DNA of 64,000 bases. Origin: Rhynchospora pubera (Eukaryota; Streptophyta; Magnoliopsida; Poales; Cyperaceae). The notes below the pieces were generated by a model. That model was given only the letters and a program-made list of their open reading frames with translations, did not search any database and had not been told where the DNA came from. Where the stretch lies: positions 196,827,902-196,891,901 of the forward strand of contig CM051459.1 in the NCBI GenBank assembly GCA_028095005.1, written 5' to 3'. Made by a program: the position numbers and the translations under genes. Numbering within the stretch: position 1 is the stretch's first letter; each line of letters opens with the position of its first letter. This document shows, one piece after another, positions 11,640 through 22,429 of the stretch.

Positions 11640-12960
11640 TAAAGCTTTTCACTCTGCCATGCCTGTGTTAAGCAAATTGAAATTAAATGCTTGCCTGCTA
11701 GAAAAAAATAAAGCAAGCTTCTTTGATACAGAACTTGATAAGACCCTATTAAAATTAGATATGAATATTAGTTCTAGTGTTGGAAACATAGGGGCTACTT
11801 TAAGCACTAAATTGCATTTTATTTTATCTCTACTTCTTACTGCTTGCTAGCTTGATTGAATCTGGAGAGAAAGAATCGTTCTTATCTTCTCAACCTAGAA
11901 TGCGCAAACTTAAGAGAGAGAACTGCTTTGCTTTTTTTCCTGTGTTATCTTTTCAGAAAAGTGGATCTTTCTCGCTCTAGGGAGGGGAGGGCTTTCTTGG
12001 CTCTGGTAGTAATGTGACCAAGACGGTGAGGCATGAATAAGTTGAATTTGTGGAATCGATTGGAGATGCGGGTTTGGGAGCCAACTGTTTTCTGTAAAGA
12101 TCAATTAACCCTCCCTTTGAACCAGGTTTTCTCCTTATAAAAGGGTTCTTTCAAGAAATGCGCCCTATTCTCATTCTTGTGTTGTGATTGCGATAGACTT
12201 CACATAGTTTGTGGGCACACGAGCCTTGTGTAGAAAGTGCCAAGGGTTCACTGTACTTGACAAAACATTGTTCAAAGAATAGTAGATGTTCTGCGGATGA
12301 GCTTATTGAATAAGTCATTTCTTTTTTTATTTACCAACTAAGGAACTGCTATACATCAGAGAAGCAATAGTCTTTTCATCATCTTCTTTTTTTTCTAGGG
12401 AGGGGTTAACCCTATCATGGACGCAGCCGTTGGCTACTGAACCACCCACTGACAAGCTCATGAAAGGGGGTTTGGGCGCCCCTTGTAATATCTCGTATTT
12501 TCATACTTGATGCAATGATTCGAGGGAGACGAATGAAAGAATATGTAAACCATTTCGTAGAAGGCATCCCTTTTTTATCATTTGGTGCAGGTATATACAA
12601 TATATTTGTTTTCATTCTAGAATGTGGTTAATTCTCATATAAAGGTGATTTATTTTACACTGGAAGCATTAATCACTAAAATCATGTGTAGAAATTTCCT
12701 CAATCCGGCAAGTCTCGAAATCTCTATCGATTTATAGAACCAACCTTCACCATATCTTACTGCTATGTTTTGCTTATCGAGCCAATTTCAATAGAGAAAG
12801 TAAGTCAATAGTGTAGTGACTTATTGAAACTCATATTCTAATGGTTCTAGTGCTTATTCATAGGCTAATATCACATTTCTCTTATGGTATCGGCTATAGC
12901 TTCAACTCATATTCTACACTCCAAATCGGCACCAAGCAAGAACTCCATTAGAGAGTAGGT
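11640..12960. other. unassigned spacer
   Basis: The 63-codon frame 11659-11850 (KLKLNACLLEKNKASFFDTE) lies beside the dpo relic and might be plasmid-derived, but I recognise no motif. The minus frame at 12415-12615 is also unidentified. No RNA gene seen. Confidence 0.45.
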
Positions 12961-13003
12961 GGAGGATGTGGTGGGGTTACTGTAAAGAAAGAAGGCGAGT
13001 TTC

Positions 13004-13324
13004 AATCCACGAATGCTAGCTGGTTCGTCTGAGACCTTGAGCTGGTGGCAATGGCTGCCGGCTGAGGGAGCAACAGGAGGCATACTGGTAGGTTTAAATG
13101 AGAGACAATTGAAGGTGCTTCACTGTATGGTGCATCGGTACACAGTGACAGTGGTGGTACAAAATAGGGATGGCTCTAGTTGGGGTTTGACCAGTGTGCA
13201 TGCACCGTCAGAGAATAGCTCCATAGAGGAGTGCTGTAATACGCTTGGGCAGATTCGATCAGTTTGGAATGGAGCCTCGATACTGGCAGGTTATTTTAAT
13301 GCAATTCGGAAAAGCCTATCTTGA
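13004..13324 (+). pseudogene. LINE (non-LTR) endonuclease fragment
   Basis: About 105 codons like the apurinic-endonuclease-type domain at the N-terminus of plant LINE ORF2. Visible blocks are GATGGILVGLNERQLKVLHC, SSWGLTSVHAP and LGQIRSVWNG. The catalytic motif normally G-G-D-F-N reads A-G-Y-F-N, so the active-site aspartate is lost. Family similarity stops right after FNAIR, where spacer resumes. No reverse transcriptase follows. Confidence 0.75.
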
Positions 13325-14620
13325 CTATGAGATAGAGGAAGGATCTGATAATTTCTTATTATAGGAAAAAACTCAGCTTTCTAAGACATAGGTTTCTTGG
13401 GGCGTAGCGAAAGAAAGCATTCAACATTCTAGGACTCAGCGCCTAAGGCCAATGGTCCCACACCTCACAAAAGAGAGATCAATCGTTCCTTACTTCACTG
13501 CAAGAAAGAACACATTGAAAGCGTAAGGCCCGGGATGAAGTAGCTGGTTCGATAGGGCTCCGAGATTGACAGCAGATCTAGGGAAAGTTGGGTTTTTCGT
13601 ATAGGTTTCTTTCTTTTCCTGTACCAGGACCCGTGAAACGAATCGAACGCGCAGTAAGAAAAGAGACTTCTGGCCTATTGCTTTGTAGGACAACCGGTAC
13701 TAGCTCAGTTGGTTAGATGCTTAACACATGCATCCGGGGTAGGTGGACAGCACTAGTCTTGGAATGCCTACCTCGCTCTGTAGGTAATTCGTTCCAGCCA
13801 AGCAAGAAATGTAGATATAAAAAGTTGTCCCTTGCTTGTTCTTCATAGTGTGGTGCATTCTTTTTCTTTTGTTAATCGTTCTTCTCCCGCTTTTTTCATT
13901 TCATTTCGTTCAGACGGGACTGAAAACCATAATAGGCAAGCTTTTGGGAGAGTTTTAGTTCATCTGGGACGAAAGCATAAATCTCTATATACGAGACCCT
14001 TTGAAACCCATTTTGGAGTTCTTTGGGAATAGGTGTTTCATGGAGGTCATTCCAACCAATCTTTCGTATGCCGATCTTGAATATATAAAAATGAATGCAG
14101 GCGAGGGTAACAGATTAGGAGAGTGGGATCTTATATATCCAAAACAAAGACCCAAATGAACAAGACCCGAATGAAGAGTTTCACCTACTCAAAAGAACGG
14201 TACAACGAGGTTCTCGATCAACTAGAGTAGAGACCTTTTGGCATCAGCGGTCTAGAGTTCGATGAGCCCAACTGGGAGATAGTTGCGTTTTTCCCAGCAG
14301 TTTGGAGATGAGATATTTATCGTTAATTGCCGAAGAAATCTTATCTTATAGAGGAAGAGGAATGGACCACTCAAAGAGAGAAGATTAAGGATGAAGTTGT
14401 GTGGTTCCGGAGAAACATAATGAGAAGAGCATTTTCTCCACGCGTGCTCTTTTAGAATGGGAAATATTTTCAAAGATTGAACGAGATGTGATGATGGGTA
14501 CTGATTCGTTTAAGCAGCTTGAAAGGACTTGCCGTTTGTTCTTCTTTTCAATCGCTCCGCGCCTTTGCTGGTGTAAATCCTAAAGACTACAAGGTGCGTA
14601 GCATGAAGCAAATGGGTAAG
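13325..14620. other. unassigned spacer with a tRNA-arm-like and SSU-rRNA-like patch
   Basis: No gene recognised. At 13694-13733 a D-arm-like AGCTCAGTTGGTTAGA runs into ATGCTTAACACATGCA, which matches the start of bacterial-type small-subunit rRNA for 16 nt. Neither extends into a full RNA. Confidence 0.4.
14553..14564 (+). repeat. GC-rich 12-mer
   Basis: CGCTCCGCGCCT preceded by AT, giving the 14-mer ATCGCTCCGCGCCT that is shared (as reverse complement) with the copies at 53695 and 59519. It lies about 60 bp from the Gypsy integrase scrap. Confidence 0.55.
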
Positions 14621-14624
14621 CAAA

Positions 14625-14756
14625 TATAAAGAAGTTCATGCTTACTGTCTCCCATGCCCCCTTTGGCACTGTAATGGGATCTAAGAGGCCGGGTGACTTG
14701 ATATTCTCATGCTTGTGGAATTGTAAGATTTCACAACTCATCACATGCTCAACTAA
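14625..14756 (-). pseudogene. Ty3/Gypsy integrase fragment
   Basis: The minus strand reads HVMSCEILQFHKHENIKSPG, then LLDPITVPKGAWETVSMNFF. This is the zinc-binding end and the start of the catalytic core of a Gypsy integrase (the usual P-W-x-x-x-S-M-D-F-I block). The first catalytic aspartate reads N here (SMNF). It is limited to about 45 codons, so it is a non-functional scrap. Confidence 0.75.
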
Positions 14757-14852
14757 GTGTGCCAACTGAGCAAAGGAGAGCACATACCTACCCCTGGCCG
14801 CCTGCTTGATCCAATTCCTATTCCTTCTTCTAATGCGCCATAGAGATAGTTA

Positions 14853-14947
14853 ATGAAGTTGAAAGGGTATATTGGTAAGAAACCGGTGTATGCATTGCTG
14901 GACAGTGGTAGCACTCATAGTTTTATTGACCCTAGTGTGTTAAATGG
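14853..14947 (+). pseudogene. Ty3/Gypsy aspartic protease fragment
   Basis: Reads KLKGYIGKKPVYALLDSGST, then HSFIDPSVL: the protease core of a Gypsy polyprotein with the D-S-G active site intact. It lies 100 bp from an integrase scrap on the opposite strand, so the two cannot be a simple remnant of one collinear element. Confidence 0.75.
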
Positions 14948-14949
14948 AA

Positions 14950-17035
14950 TAAACTTTTTTATTTCCAAATTGATAGTCCGCACTTGTTTCTGTAACTTGG
15001 AACCGCCTGTAGGTTCTTATCTTATCTTCCTAAGATCCTCTTTAATAGGCCATCCAGCGGATGCCAATTCCGGGTATTGGCATATCCCAACTTTCTTCTT
15101 TCCTATGTGATTGCTCCTTTCTGCTTTTCTGGTCCGATGCTTCCATCGCTACTTGTAGAGTAACCAATATGACTCCTACCTTCCTTACTGCAGGTATTCT
15201 ACTATATTGAGTGGTGGATGACAAAAGTGGAGGATGAAAATCTCGTGTATCCTTCCTACTAGAGAGAAGAATCTTACACTCTCTTCACAGTTTCAACATT
15301 CTTTTCTTATATCTAAAAGAAGCCCTTTTGTTATTTATACTAGGCGATCGATTTCTTACTTAGCTTCCAATCAACGATCTTACTCCATCATCAGAGACAC
15401 TTGACTGGTACATCATCTTAGGCACTTGACTGGTATATATCTAAATGTTGCAATTCGGTGGGGTCTCGTTTTCCTAATTAAACATGCTTTTTTCCAAAAT
15501 ATTATCTATCTCTGACCTACTAATATATTTTATCCTTATGCGATCCCTTGCATTAAAAGAATTCCCTGGCATTAAAAGCTTTGACTGCCTTATGAGAATA
15601 AAGAGCCCTTGCTTTTTCACCTCTGCAGACTTTCAATCCTATAAATCCTATCCATGACGTACCTGTCTGTCTATTCCTTGCTTTCCTATGACCCAATGCT
15701 TTGACTTTACATGCACAAACCATTATGCTAAGCCTATCCGTGACATGACATATGCCCTGTAGCTTCTTGCTATTCCATGCTTACCTAGCAAGTGCTATGA
15801 AATAGGAAATACCCTTCTGTCTTTATTCGACTTAGCGCTCAAACCTTATCTCACAAGGACAAAGCTTTGCTTACTTCTCGTCTTTTGACTCTATATATGA
15901 TATATCGCTCCTCAGTTAAGAAGAACTCAGTTCATCTGAATCTGGAATCCGCCTTGTAATGGTGTATTGGTGGTAAAAGTCCAAAATCAATCCACTAAAG
16001 CGCTTATTCTACTGCTCCATAAAAAAGGTAAGAACGAAAGGGGCTTCGCTACCTCAAGCTTTCAAGATATTTGGAAGAAAAACTCTGAAATAGTTGATTT
16101 TTTCCTGGCGTATCGGGTTTCTACTATTTTGGCTTTCTTCACCTCTTCTTCTTTTCGAAAGTTCTCTAATGTCTTCTGATTTATCTTGCCTGCAATAAAT
16201 AACGAATGCAGGAATTCTTTTTTGTTGAGCAAAAGGGGCCCGAGCTGGGCATCCATTGAAATAGAAAGAGTACAATATCCAAATACAAACATTAAGACTA
16301 AATTTGCCTCACTGCTCCAGGGAACATTTGAAGAACATCATAGCTAAAAACTATACGAGCATACTACCAAAACATTCAGCCATATACAAAGCTATCATAA
16401 AGTAGCACACACAAGTTGGTTACTAAGCCACAAATAAAGAAGCTGAAAAGAAAAGAGTAGAATGGCTATGGGAATGTCGAGCTTAACTCAGTAGGTCGCT
16501 GATAAGGGTAAGAACTACTGATCGACAAAGAAGTATGGAAGGGAACCCAAGCAGATCGACCAACCGGCTGCTATCGGTCGTTGTCCTTCGTTCTGAGCCC
16601 GGTCGCTAACCTATCTTTTCTAATTCCTTAAACGCCTCCTTAGCGGCCTAGAATTCGAGTTTGAAGAATATTCTGTGAAGGAAATTTTCCATTTAGCCAA
16701 TAAGTATGGAAATGAAAGAAATGATGTAGATAGCTTCGATGATATGGGCTCTCGCTTCGCGCCTTCTACTTCGCTTCGCCAATTTTCTCAGTCCTTCCTG
16801 CGCTCAAGCCTAAATCACGCTCATGGAAGTGAAGCAAACCAGTACGGGAAATCCTACCTCAATGAATGCCGGAAACCCGATAGTATACCCACAATATGCT
16901 TCGGCTATTTTTAGAATAAAATTCTTCATAGCGAGCTCGTTGGATTTGTTTATCCAACAAGGATACTACACCAGTATATCTCACAGTAGGAATCTTTTCA
17001 TCTGACAGCACTTCCCTACCCCTATCATAGAAAAT
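14950..17035. other. unassigned spacer
   Basis: No gene recognised. The overlapping frames at 15967-16292 on both strands are charged peptides without a known motif. A short direct repeat, CACTTGACTGGTA, occurs twice near 15400-15435. Confidence 0.5.
16753..16764 (+). repeat. GC-rich 12-mer
   Basis: CGCTTCGCGCCT followed after a few bases by a partial second copy (CGCTTCGCC). Confidence 0.55.
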
Positions 17036-17039
17036 ATGC

Positions 17040-18216
17040 GGTATAACTTTATTTATAAAAGAATGATGGCATTAGAATACCACTGTCTTCTAAGCTTCCC
17101 CTATTCTTTTTAAGAAAATTCAGCATTTATTCGTTAATTCTAAATTTAAGATCTTGCAATGAACTAATAATTCTGCTATACTCTCGGAATGAACTTACGT
17201 TAATGAAGTTTATTATATTAAAGTGATTATATTCGCGCGATGTCAATAAATTGTAGCGATTTCTCAATTTATCGACTTTATAACTTAAGTACCCACCACG
17301 CAGTTCTTTCAAGGGAACTGGGGTGTTTTCCCCATTCTTATCAGAAAAAGATTTATCAATCTCCCAACTCATAGGCGGAACTATCATAGGTAGATTCATC
17401 TTAATCGGTATAATCTTTACATAAAAAAAGGGGAATAATATATTTTTCACCTAATTTGACATAAGAATCCTCTTTTCTACCTTTACGTACAGGTTTGTCT
17501 TTCATAAATAGATCCTCTTTCAGATCTACAACTAACTCCAAGCCTCAAAATATGTTCCAATACATGTCCGGCTATGATATGGTAGGGACTAGCAGATACT
17601 ATATTCTTGCCTCTTCCTTTAGAGATAGGGATTTCCCCTTCAGAACCAACATCCTTTTTTGCTGTATATATATTAGTCTTTAAAGCTGATATTCTAGGAT
17701 CAATAACCGAAATCTGGTATTGACTCATGTAAGCCAACGTATCAATAAAGGCGGCAGCACGAACTAAGGTAGTATCTCCTGTAGATGGGTTAAAGACACT
17801 CAAAAACACGTGTATAGTAAGACATTCTAAAGTATACCCTTCCAACCTCTTGAGTAAGAGAATAACCTATTTACCACAATTCCGACCATAAATGTATTCC
17901 TTAGCTGTATATTTTTTATAAACTATCAAACGCTCCACCAAATCAGGTGTTGACCTAAAGAGATTTTCCTCCTCGTAATTCATAGTAATCTTATCAATAT
18001 GCTCTTGTATCTTGGGGGTGCTGGCAGAATCCTTCTATAAATTCTTCAATTTATAGTTATATCGATTATATTTAAATAAAAAAAACACCGCAGCCTGACC
18101 TCTAGCGGTAGTAGAAGGCTCTACGACTTCTTTCGTGAAGGGTCTTCTTGCACTTTAGCCAAGAAGCTTGTTAGAAACTCCATCTCCGCCTTGATATTAC
18201 TTGACGTACTTGACAT
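17040..18216 (-). pseudogene. rpo: linear-plasmid RNA polymerase relic, N-terminal part
   Basis: Phage-type single-subunit RNA polymerase as carried by plant mitochondrial linear plasmids. A possible start ATG lies at 18214-18216. Coding segments in several frames include TPDLVERLIVYKKYTAKEYI, then RLEGYTLECLTIHVFLSVFN and VRAAAFIDTLAYMSQYQISV (17483-17845). The 107-codon frame 17127-17450 carries PMIVPPMSW and GGYLSYKVDKLRN, the P-P-x-x-W and G-G-Y block that lies before the catalytic core. After a TAA at 17127 the frame continues with MLNFLKKNRG. The catalytic C-terminal half is not here. A C-terminal piece of the same family lies at 50193-50520. Confidence 0.8.
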
Positions 18217-19767
18217 TCTATGAGACACTACTCGTGTGTAATTCAAAGGAAGAGTTTATTTGCAAATGGTGACACCTGTACCCGATCTGCGGCATAACAC
18301 CATAGTTGGATGAGAGTGTAGGACTAGTCAACGATAATCTACGAACATAACCATGAAAGTCCGGCTGTAATTACACAGAATATGTTTCCAAACACCTTGA
18401 ATGGCGGAAGTTACTTGTATCCACATGGGGGGAGAAAAAAGTCATGTTTTTCTCGAAACATCTGAATAGAAGGGAATAAAGGACTTTACTTTGATCATGC
18501 CCATTTTATTTTCATTTGTTTTTTCTTTTCTTTTTCATTCTTTGATTTGGCTTTTTTATTCAATTATGAAATTCGCCTGCCTAACAAAGCAAGCAATGCA
18601 AAGGCAAAAGTTCAAGAAGGATGGTCTGCGCCGAGGGAAAGGCAGTATGGGAAGGCAGGCTGAAACCAATGCAACGTTGTATGAGCCATCATCCTCAAAC
18701 TGATGGAGCCAGGAACCCCCCTTACCAGCACTTTCACGTTTTCACCTCATCGTCTTGAGTCTTGTCTCTCGTCACATATTATCATATTTGGAGAGAGTTT
18801 GTAGGGTTTTTAGTATAAGCACAAGCCAAAGCATCATCAAGAAGAATTTCCACTGGCGCATCTACTCATTGATTTTCCGAGATCGAATTCTTTCGCTTTG
18901 ACCGAACGAAATGATACGTTGAGTCTGGTCGGCACTTTACAGGGTTTGGGACAGTATGATCATGTTTGGTAAGTGGAATGGAAAGGCTATGTATGGGTCC
19001 TATAAGAGATGGTGAGTGGGTTATTACTGTGTGCTTTTTTTTTCAGTCGCTACTGCTTTGGCATTTGTCTTCCCGTGTACCACCTCATAGCTGATCCTTG
19101 ACTCTAAGGCTTGAGTGGACCTAAAGTCCCATTCCGCATAGCCGAAGTATCAAAACTTGTTTACGTTCCAACTAATGGAAGCGAAGACTTTACTTCACCA
19201 CAGTAGCGAGATGCAGCTATCTACGTATGCTCCTGGCCTTTGATCGACTCAAAAGACTTTTGCCCTACTTGAACTAAGCCAAAACCCAGGTCTTTCTAGA
19301 AAAGGTTCTCCACTTTTTGTGCCAAACAACGGGGTCAAAGTCACCCCCAGACTGACCCTCCGTGAGAGTGCATCAGCATAGTTTTAAGCTCTTTCCTGTG
19401 CTATGACTAAACCCTAAGCTTATGAATCGCTGTCTTTCTTTGAGATACGCATAAAGAGGCTCAATAGATGAGGAAGGTGGGGATTGTGAAAACTTTATAA
19501 TGGTAGTTTTTGATCATCATCTGAGAGAGAGACCTTTGCTTCTTTGGCAGGTTTCTTAACGAGTACTTGGATAAGGCCAGTAGGATAGACAAGGCATTCC
19601 TCTAGCATCAACTATTAATTCTTTCCTGGGCTGCTCTGGCAACCGTTAGCAACCACTTCCTTAAGGTATTGAGAGCAGTGATATCACTTGAAGATAGGTT
19701 CCTTGTGCAACCAAAAGATGATGGCCCGATCCCTAATGAGATTCTACTTAGACAAGGGAAATTTTCT
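18217..19767. other. unassigned spacer
   Basis: No gene recognised. Composition is mitochondrial-like up to hairpin copy 4. Confidence 0.5.
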
Positions 19768-19803
19768 CCCAGCGAGTAACTACTAACGTTACGAGCGAAA
19801 AGG
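19768..19803 (+). repeat. hairpin element copy 4
   Basis: Core GAGTAACTACTAACGTTACG, stem GTAAC/GTTAC, loop TACTAAC. The PIF/Harbinger insert begins within a few bases of its 3' end. Confidence 0.8.
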
Positions 19804-19893
19804 CCGAGGTCTTATATTTTGAATCCTCTCTATTTCAAAGTAAAATGAAATTGGTTTATGTACTTATTTTGTTCACATTGTTTCTCTTTGTAG

Positions 19894-20802
19894 AAATGTG
19901 TTGGTGCCATAGACGGAACCCATATCCGTGTAAAAGTTCCAAGAGATGAAGTAAAGAGATACCGAAGTCGAAAACAGTTTCCCACACATAAAAATTTAGT
20001 TGCATGTACGTTTGACCTTAAATTTACGTACGTCTTAGCTGGTTGGGAAGGATCAGCACATGATTCAAAAGTTCTACAAGATGCTCTTAGTCGAGACGAT
20101 AGATTGGTGATACCACGAGGTATTGAATTTATACAGTTCTGAGTTTTTTTTATTTTTTGTGGAAGTTTCCAATCAACAATATGATAGTTTTAGTATTTGT
20201 GACATAACTAAAATTGGTTCTTATCATGAAGTTCACAATGACACCTCTGCCCAGATTTTAACAAATAATATAAAGGAGATTTTTCTTTTAAAAACTACAC
20301 GGAAATGTATCTCTTGTGATTTTTTCTTGATTGTATAGGTAGGTATAATCTAGCTGACGCTGGTTACGCGTTGACGCCATCTTTCATCACCCCGTACCGT
20401 GGTGTTAGATACCACCTCAAGGAGTACTCAATCCACCCTCCTTAAAATGAAAAAGAGCTCTTTAATCTCCGCCATTCGTCCCTAAGAAATGCAGTAGAAC
20501 GATCTATCGGTGTACTTAAAAAGAAGTTCCCAATCATAGCTAGTGGCAGCGAACCATATTATGACGAGGAAACAGTATCGGATGTGTTCTTGGCATGTTG
20601 CATTATCCACAATTCTCTAATGGGAGTTGACCCAGATGAAGAATTAATTGCTCAAGTGGATGAGGAAATTATGCATAGTAAAATTGAAAGTAACACACTG
20701 TCAATTTCGAGTTCTAGGAATGAGAATTATAGGCTAGGTGAAGAGATTAGGGATGATATTGCTTTGAAGATGTGGCATGATTACAATCTGAATGCTTCTT
20801 AG
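19894..20802 (+). pseudogene. PIF/Harbinger DDE transposase, 5'-truncated with a stop
   Basis: Exon-like block 19894-20119 follows an acceptor (TCTTTGTAG) and reads CVGAIDGTHIRVKVPRDEVK, then WEGSAHDSKVL. After the intron, exon 2 from 20339 reads RYNLADAGYALTPSFITPYR and NAVERSIGVLKKKFPI, ending at 20802. The three expected catalytic residues are visible: D in AIDGTH, D in AHDSKVL and E in NAVERSIG. One in-frame TAA at 20443-20445 sits between the second and third. The first exon(s) are missing. It would cut and paste transposon DNA in the nucleus. It cannot be expressed in mitochondria because of the spliceosomal intron. Confidence 0.85.
20120..20338 (+). other. spliceosomal-type intron in the transposase
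   Basis: Donor CGAG|GTATTG and acceptor TGTATAG|GTAGG. Splicing joins the exons in phase 1, giving a glycine codon and an uninterrupted conserved region. Length 219 bp. Confidence 0.75.
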
Positions 20803-21018
20803 ATGCTAGTCATAGTCAAGTGATTTTTTTTTTTTTTCATTTTCTTTTGTATTACAATCTGAATCTTCTACTATTCTGTATTACTGTAAGATTGGATATG
20901 CTCTTCAATATAGTTTCAGTAATGTCTTTGCATATTAATGCCCTGTGGTCTTGCTTGTGTGTATCTATGCTGATAATTTAATATGCAAGTAATAAATTTT
21001 TTATGTAAACAGAGAATT

Positions 21019-22424
21019 ATGGAACTAGATGGTATGCTAGGAGAACATGCAAGCATTGAAGTTCAACATGATGAAAAAGCAATGGATGGTTGTTACCTTG
21101 CATGGACGAAGCCGATGGATACATTTCTTCTTGAAGTTCTTCGAGACCAACAGTTGAAGGGTTTGAAGGGTGATAGTGGTTTTAAAGCAAGTGCATACAG
21201 GAAAGCAATGGAGGAAATTAACACCAAATTCAACCTGAAGATCAATAAGGAGAAAATCAAAAACCGCTTGAAGACTTTGAAAGACATCATGAATCTTACT
21301 TTAGACGCCCTCAATAAGAGTGGTCTGACGTGGAATGACTCAACCAAAAAGGTTCAAGCCGCCCCCAAAGTATGGGACGACTTAGTCAAGGTACTGTATA
21401 ATTTATTTGTATCTGGTTACATGTACTTCTAGTATACTGTTAAGGCATAAAGATGATAATGGAAATGCATAGACTGTCATAGTCATGACTGTGTGTTTAC
21501 CTTGCTGATGCAATTGTAAGATAATTAAGAACTAGATAGGATAAGTGCCACTTGTTAGAATTTGATCCCCTTGTAAACTGTGTTACTGGATATGAACCCA
21601 AATTTGGTTCCATAGGAGTCTAGTCTATAGATGAATGGAATGATTTGAACTTATATAATGAACTTGTGTGTCACCTGTGTGCCATGGTTGTAGATGTACC
21701 AGAATGTTTAATTGCTTGTAAAGAGCATAGCCATACCAAGGTCTTGCCTTATTATAATTAATATTTTACAAGTAGCATCTGGTTGGTTCAAACTAACAGT
21801 AACTACTTCATTTGATTAGGCCAACCCTAAAATGAGGCGCATCAGAGACAAAGAGATATGCAATTTCGAACTTCTATGTGACATTTTTGAGAAAACCCGA
21901 GCAAGCGGTAGCACGGCTAAAACTTGCAAGGAAAGGCTCCAACAGTGGGAAGAGGAGGCACTGACAATCAATGATGTTGACCGACTTCAAGAGGAGAATG
22001 TTGTAGTTCTGGATAATTTTGACAATCTTACCAGTGGCACTCAAAATGGAGTTGCCAATGGAGCTTCATCCTCCTCCAAGACCACAAAAAGGTCTTCCAA
22101 ATTGGGTGTCAAGAGAAAGTTTGATGAAGTTGAGTCGAGGAGTGCAACTATTCAACGCCAATATGATGAAGGCTTGAAGATTGTTCATGACTCTCTATCT
22201 GAGATTGGTCGGCAACTTGCCGTTGCAAATTAGTATTTCCTCAAGTAAAATACTAGGGTCTATACACCTGAGGAAATTTATGCTGAAGTGCAGAAATTGA
22301 GACTTTCTGGTGATAACATGCTTGGTGTTGTTGATCTCCTCATGTCTGATAACAAAAAGGCTGGCAGTTTTTTTGGTTGTCCTGATGAGCTCAAGGGTCG
22401 GTGGTTGCAGCGAAATGGATGCTG
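21019..22424 (+). pseudogene. Myb/SANT-like protein of the PIF/Harbinger element
   Basis: The partner protein that in this superfamily carries a Myb/SANT-like DNA-binding domain. An acceptor-like AAACAG precedes ATG 21019. Exon 1 reads YLAWTKPMDTFLLEVLRDQQ and KIKNRLKTLKDIMNLTLDAL. Exon 2 from 21820 reads ANPKMRRIRDKEICNFELLC, then a serine/lysine-rich linker. The open frame ends with TAG at 22231-22233. The same frame continues past a second stop with YTPEEIYAEVQKLRLSGDNM up to about 22424, which looks like the family's C-terminal domain. Two in-frame stops therefore break it, unless the tail is removed by splicing. Function in the nucleus would be binding transposon ends together with the transposase. 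Confidence 0.75.
21391..21819 (+). other. spliceosomal-type intron in the Myb/SANT-like gene
   Basis: Donor GTCAAG|GTACTG and acceptor TTTGATTAG|GCC. Phase 0, 429 bp. It joins a lysine codon to the A-N-P block, as expected for this protein family. Confidence 0.75.
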
Positions 22425-22429
22425 ATGGT

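Noticed and set aside
13490..13693. Minus-strand ORF of 67 codons near the tRNA-like patch
   Set aside because: No motif, no neighbour support, and length expected by chance.
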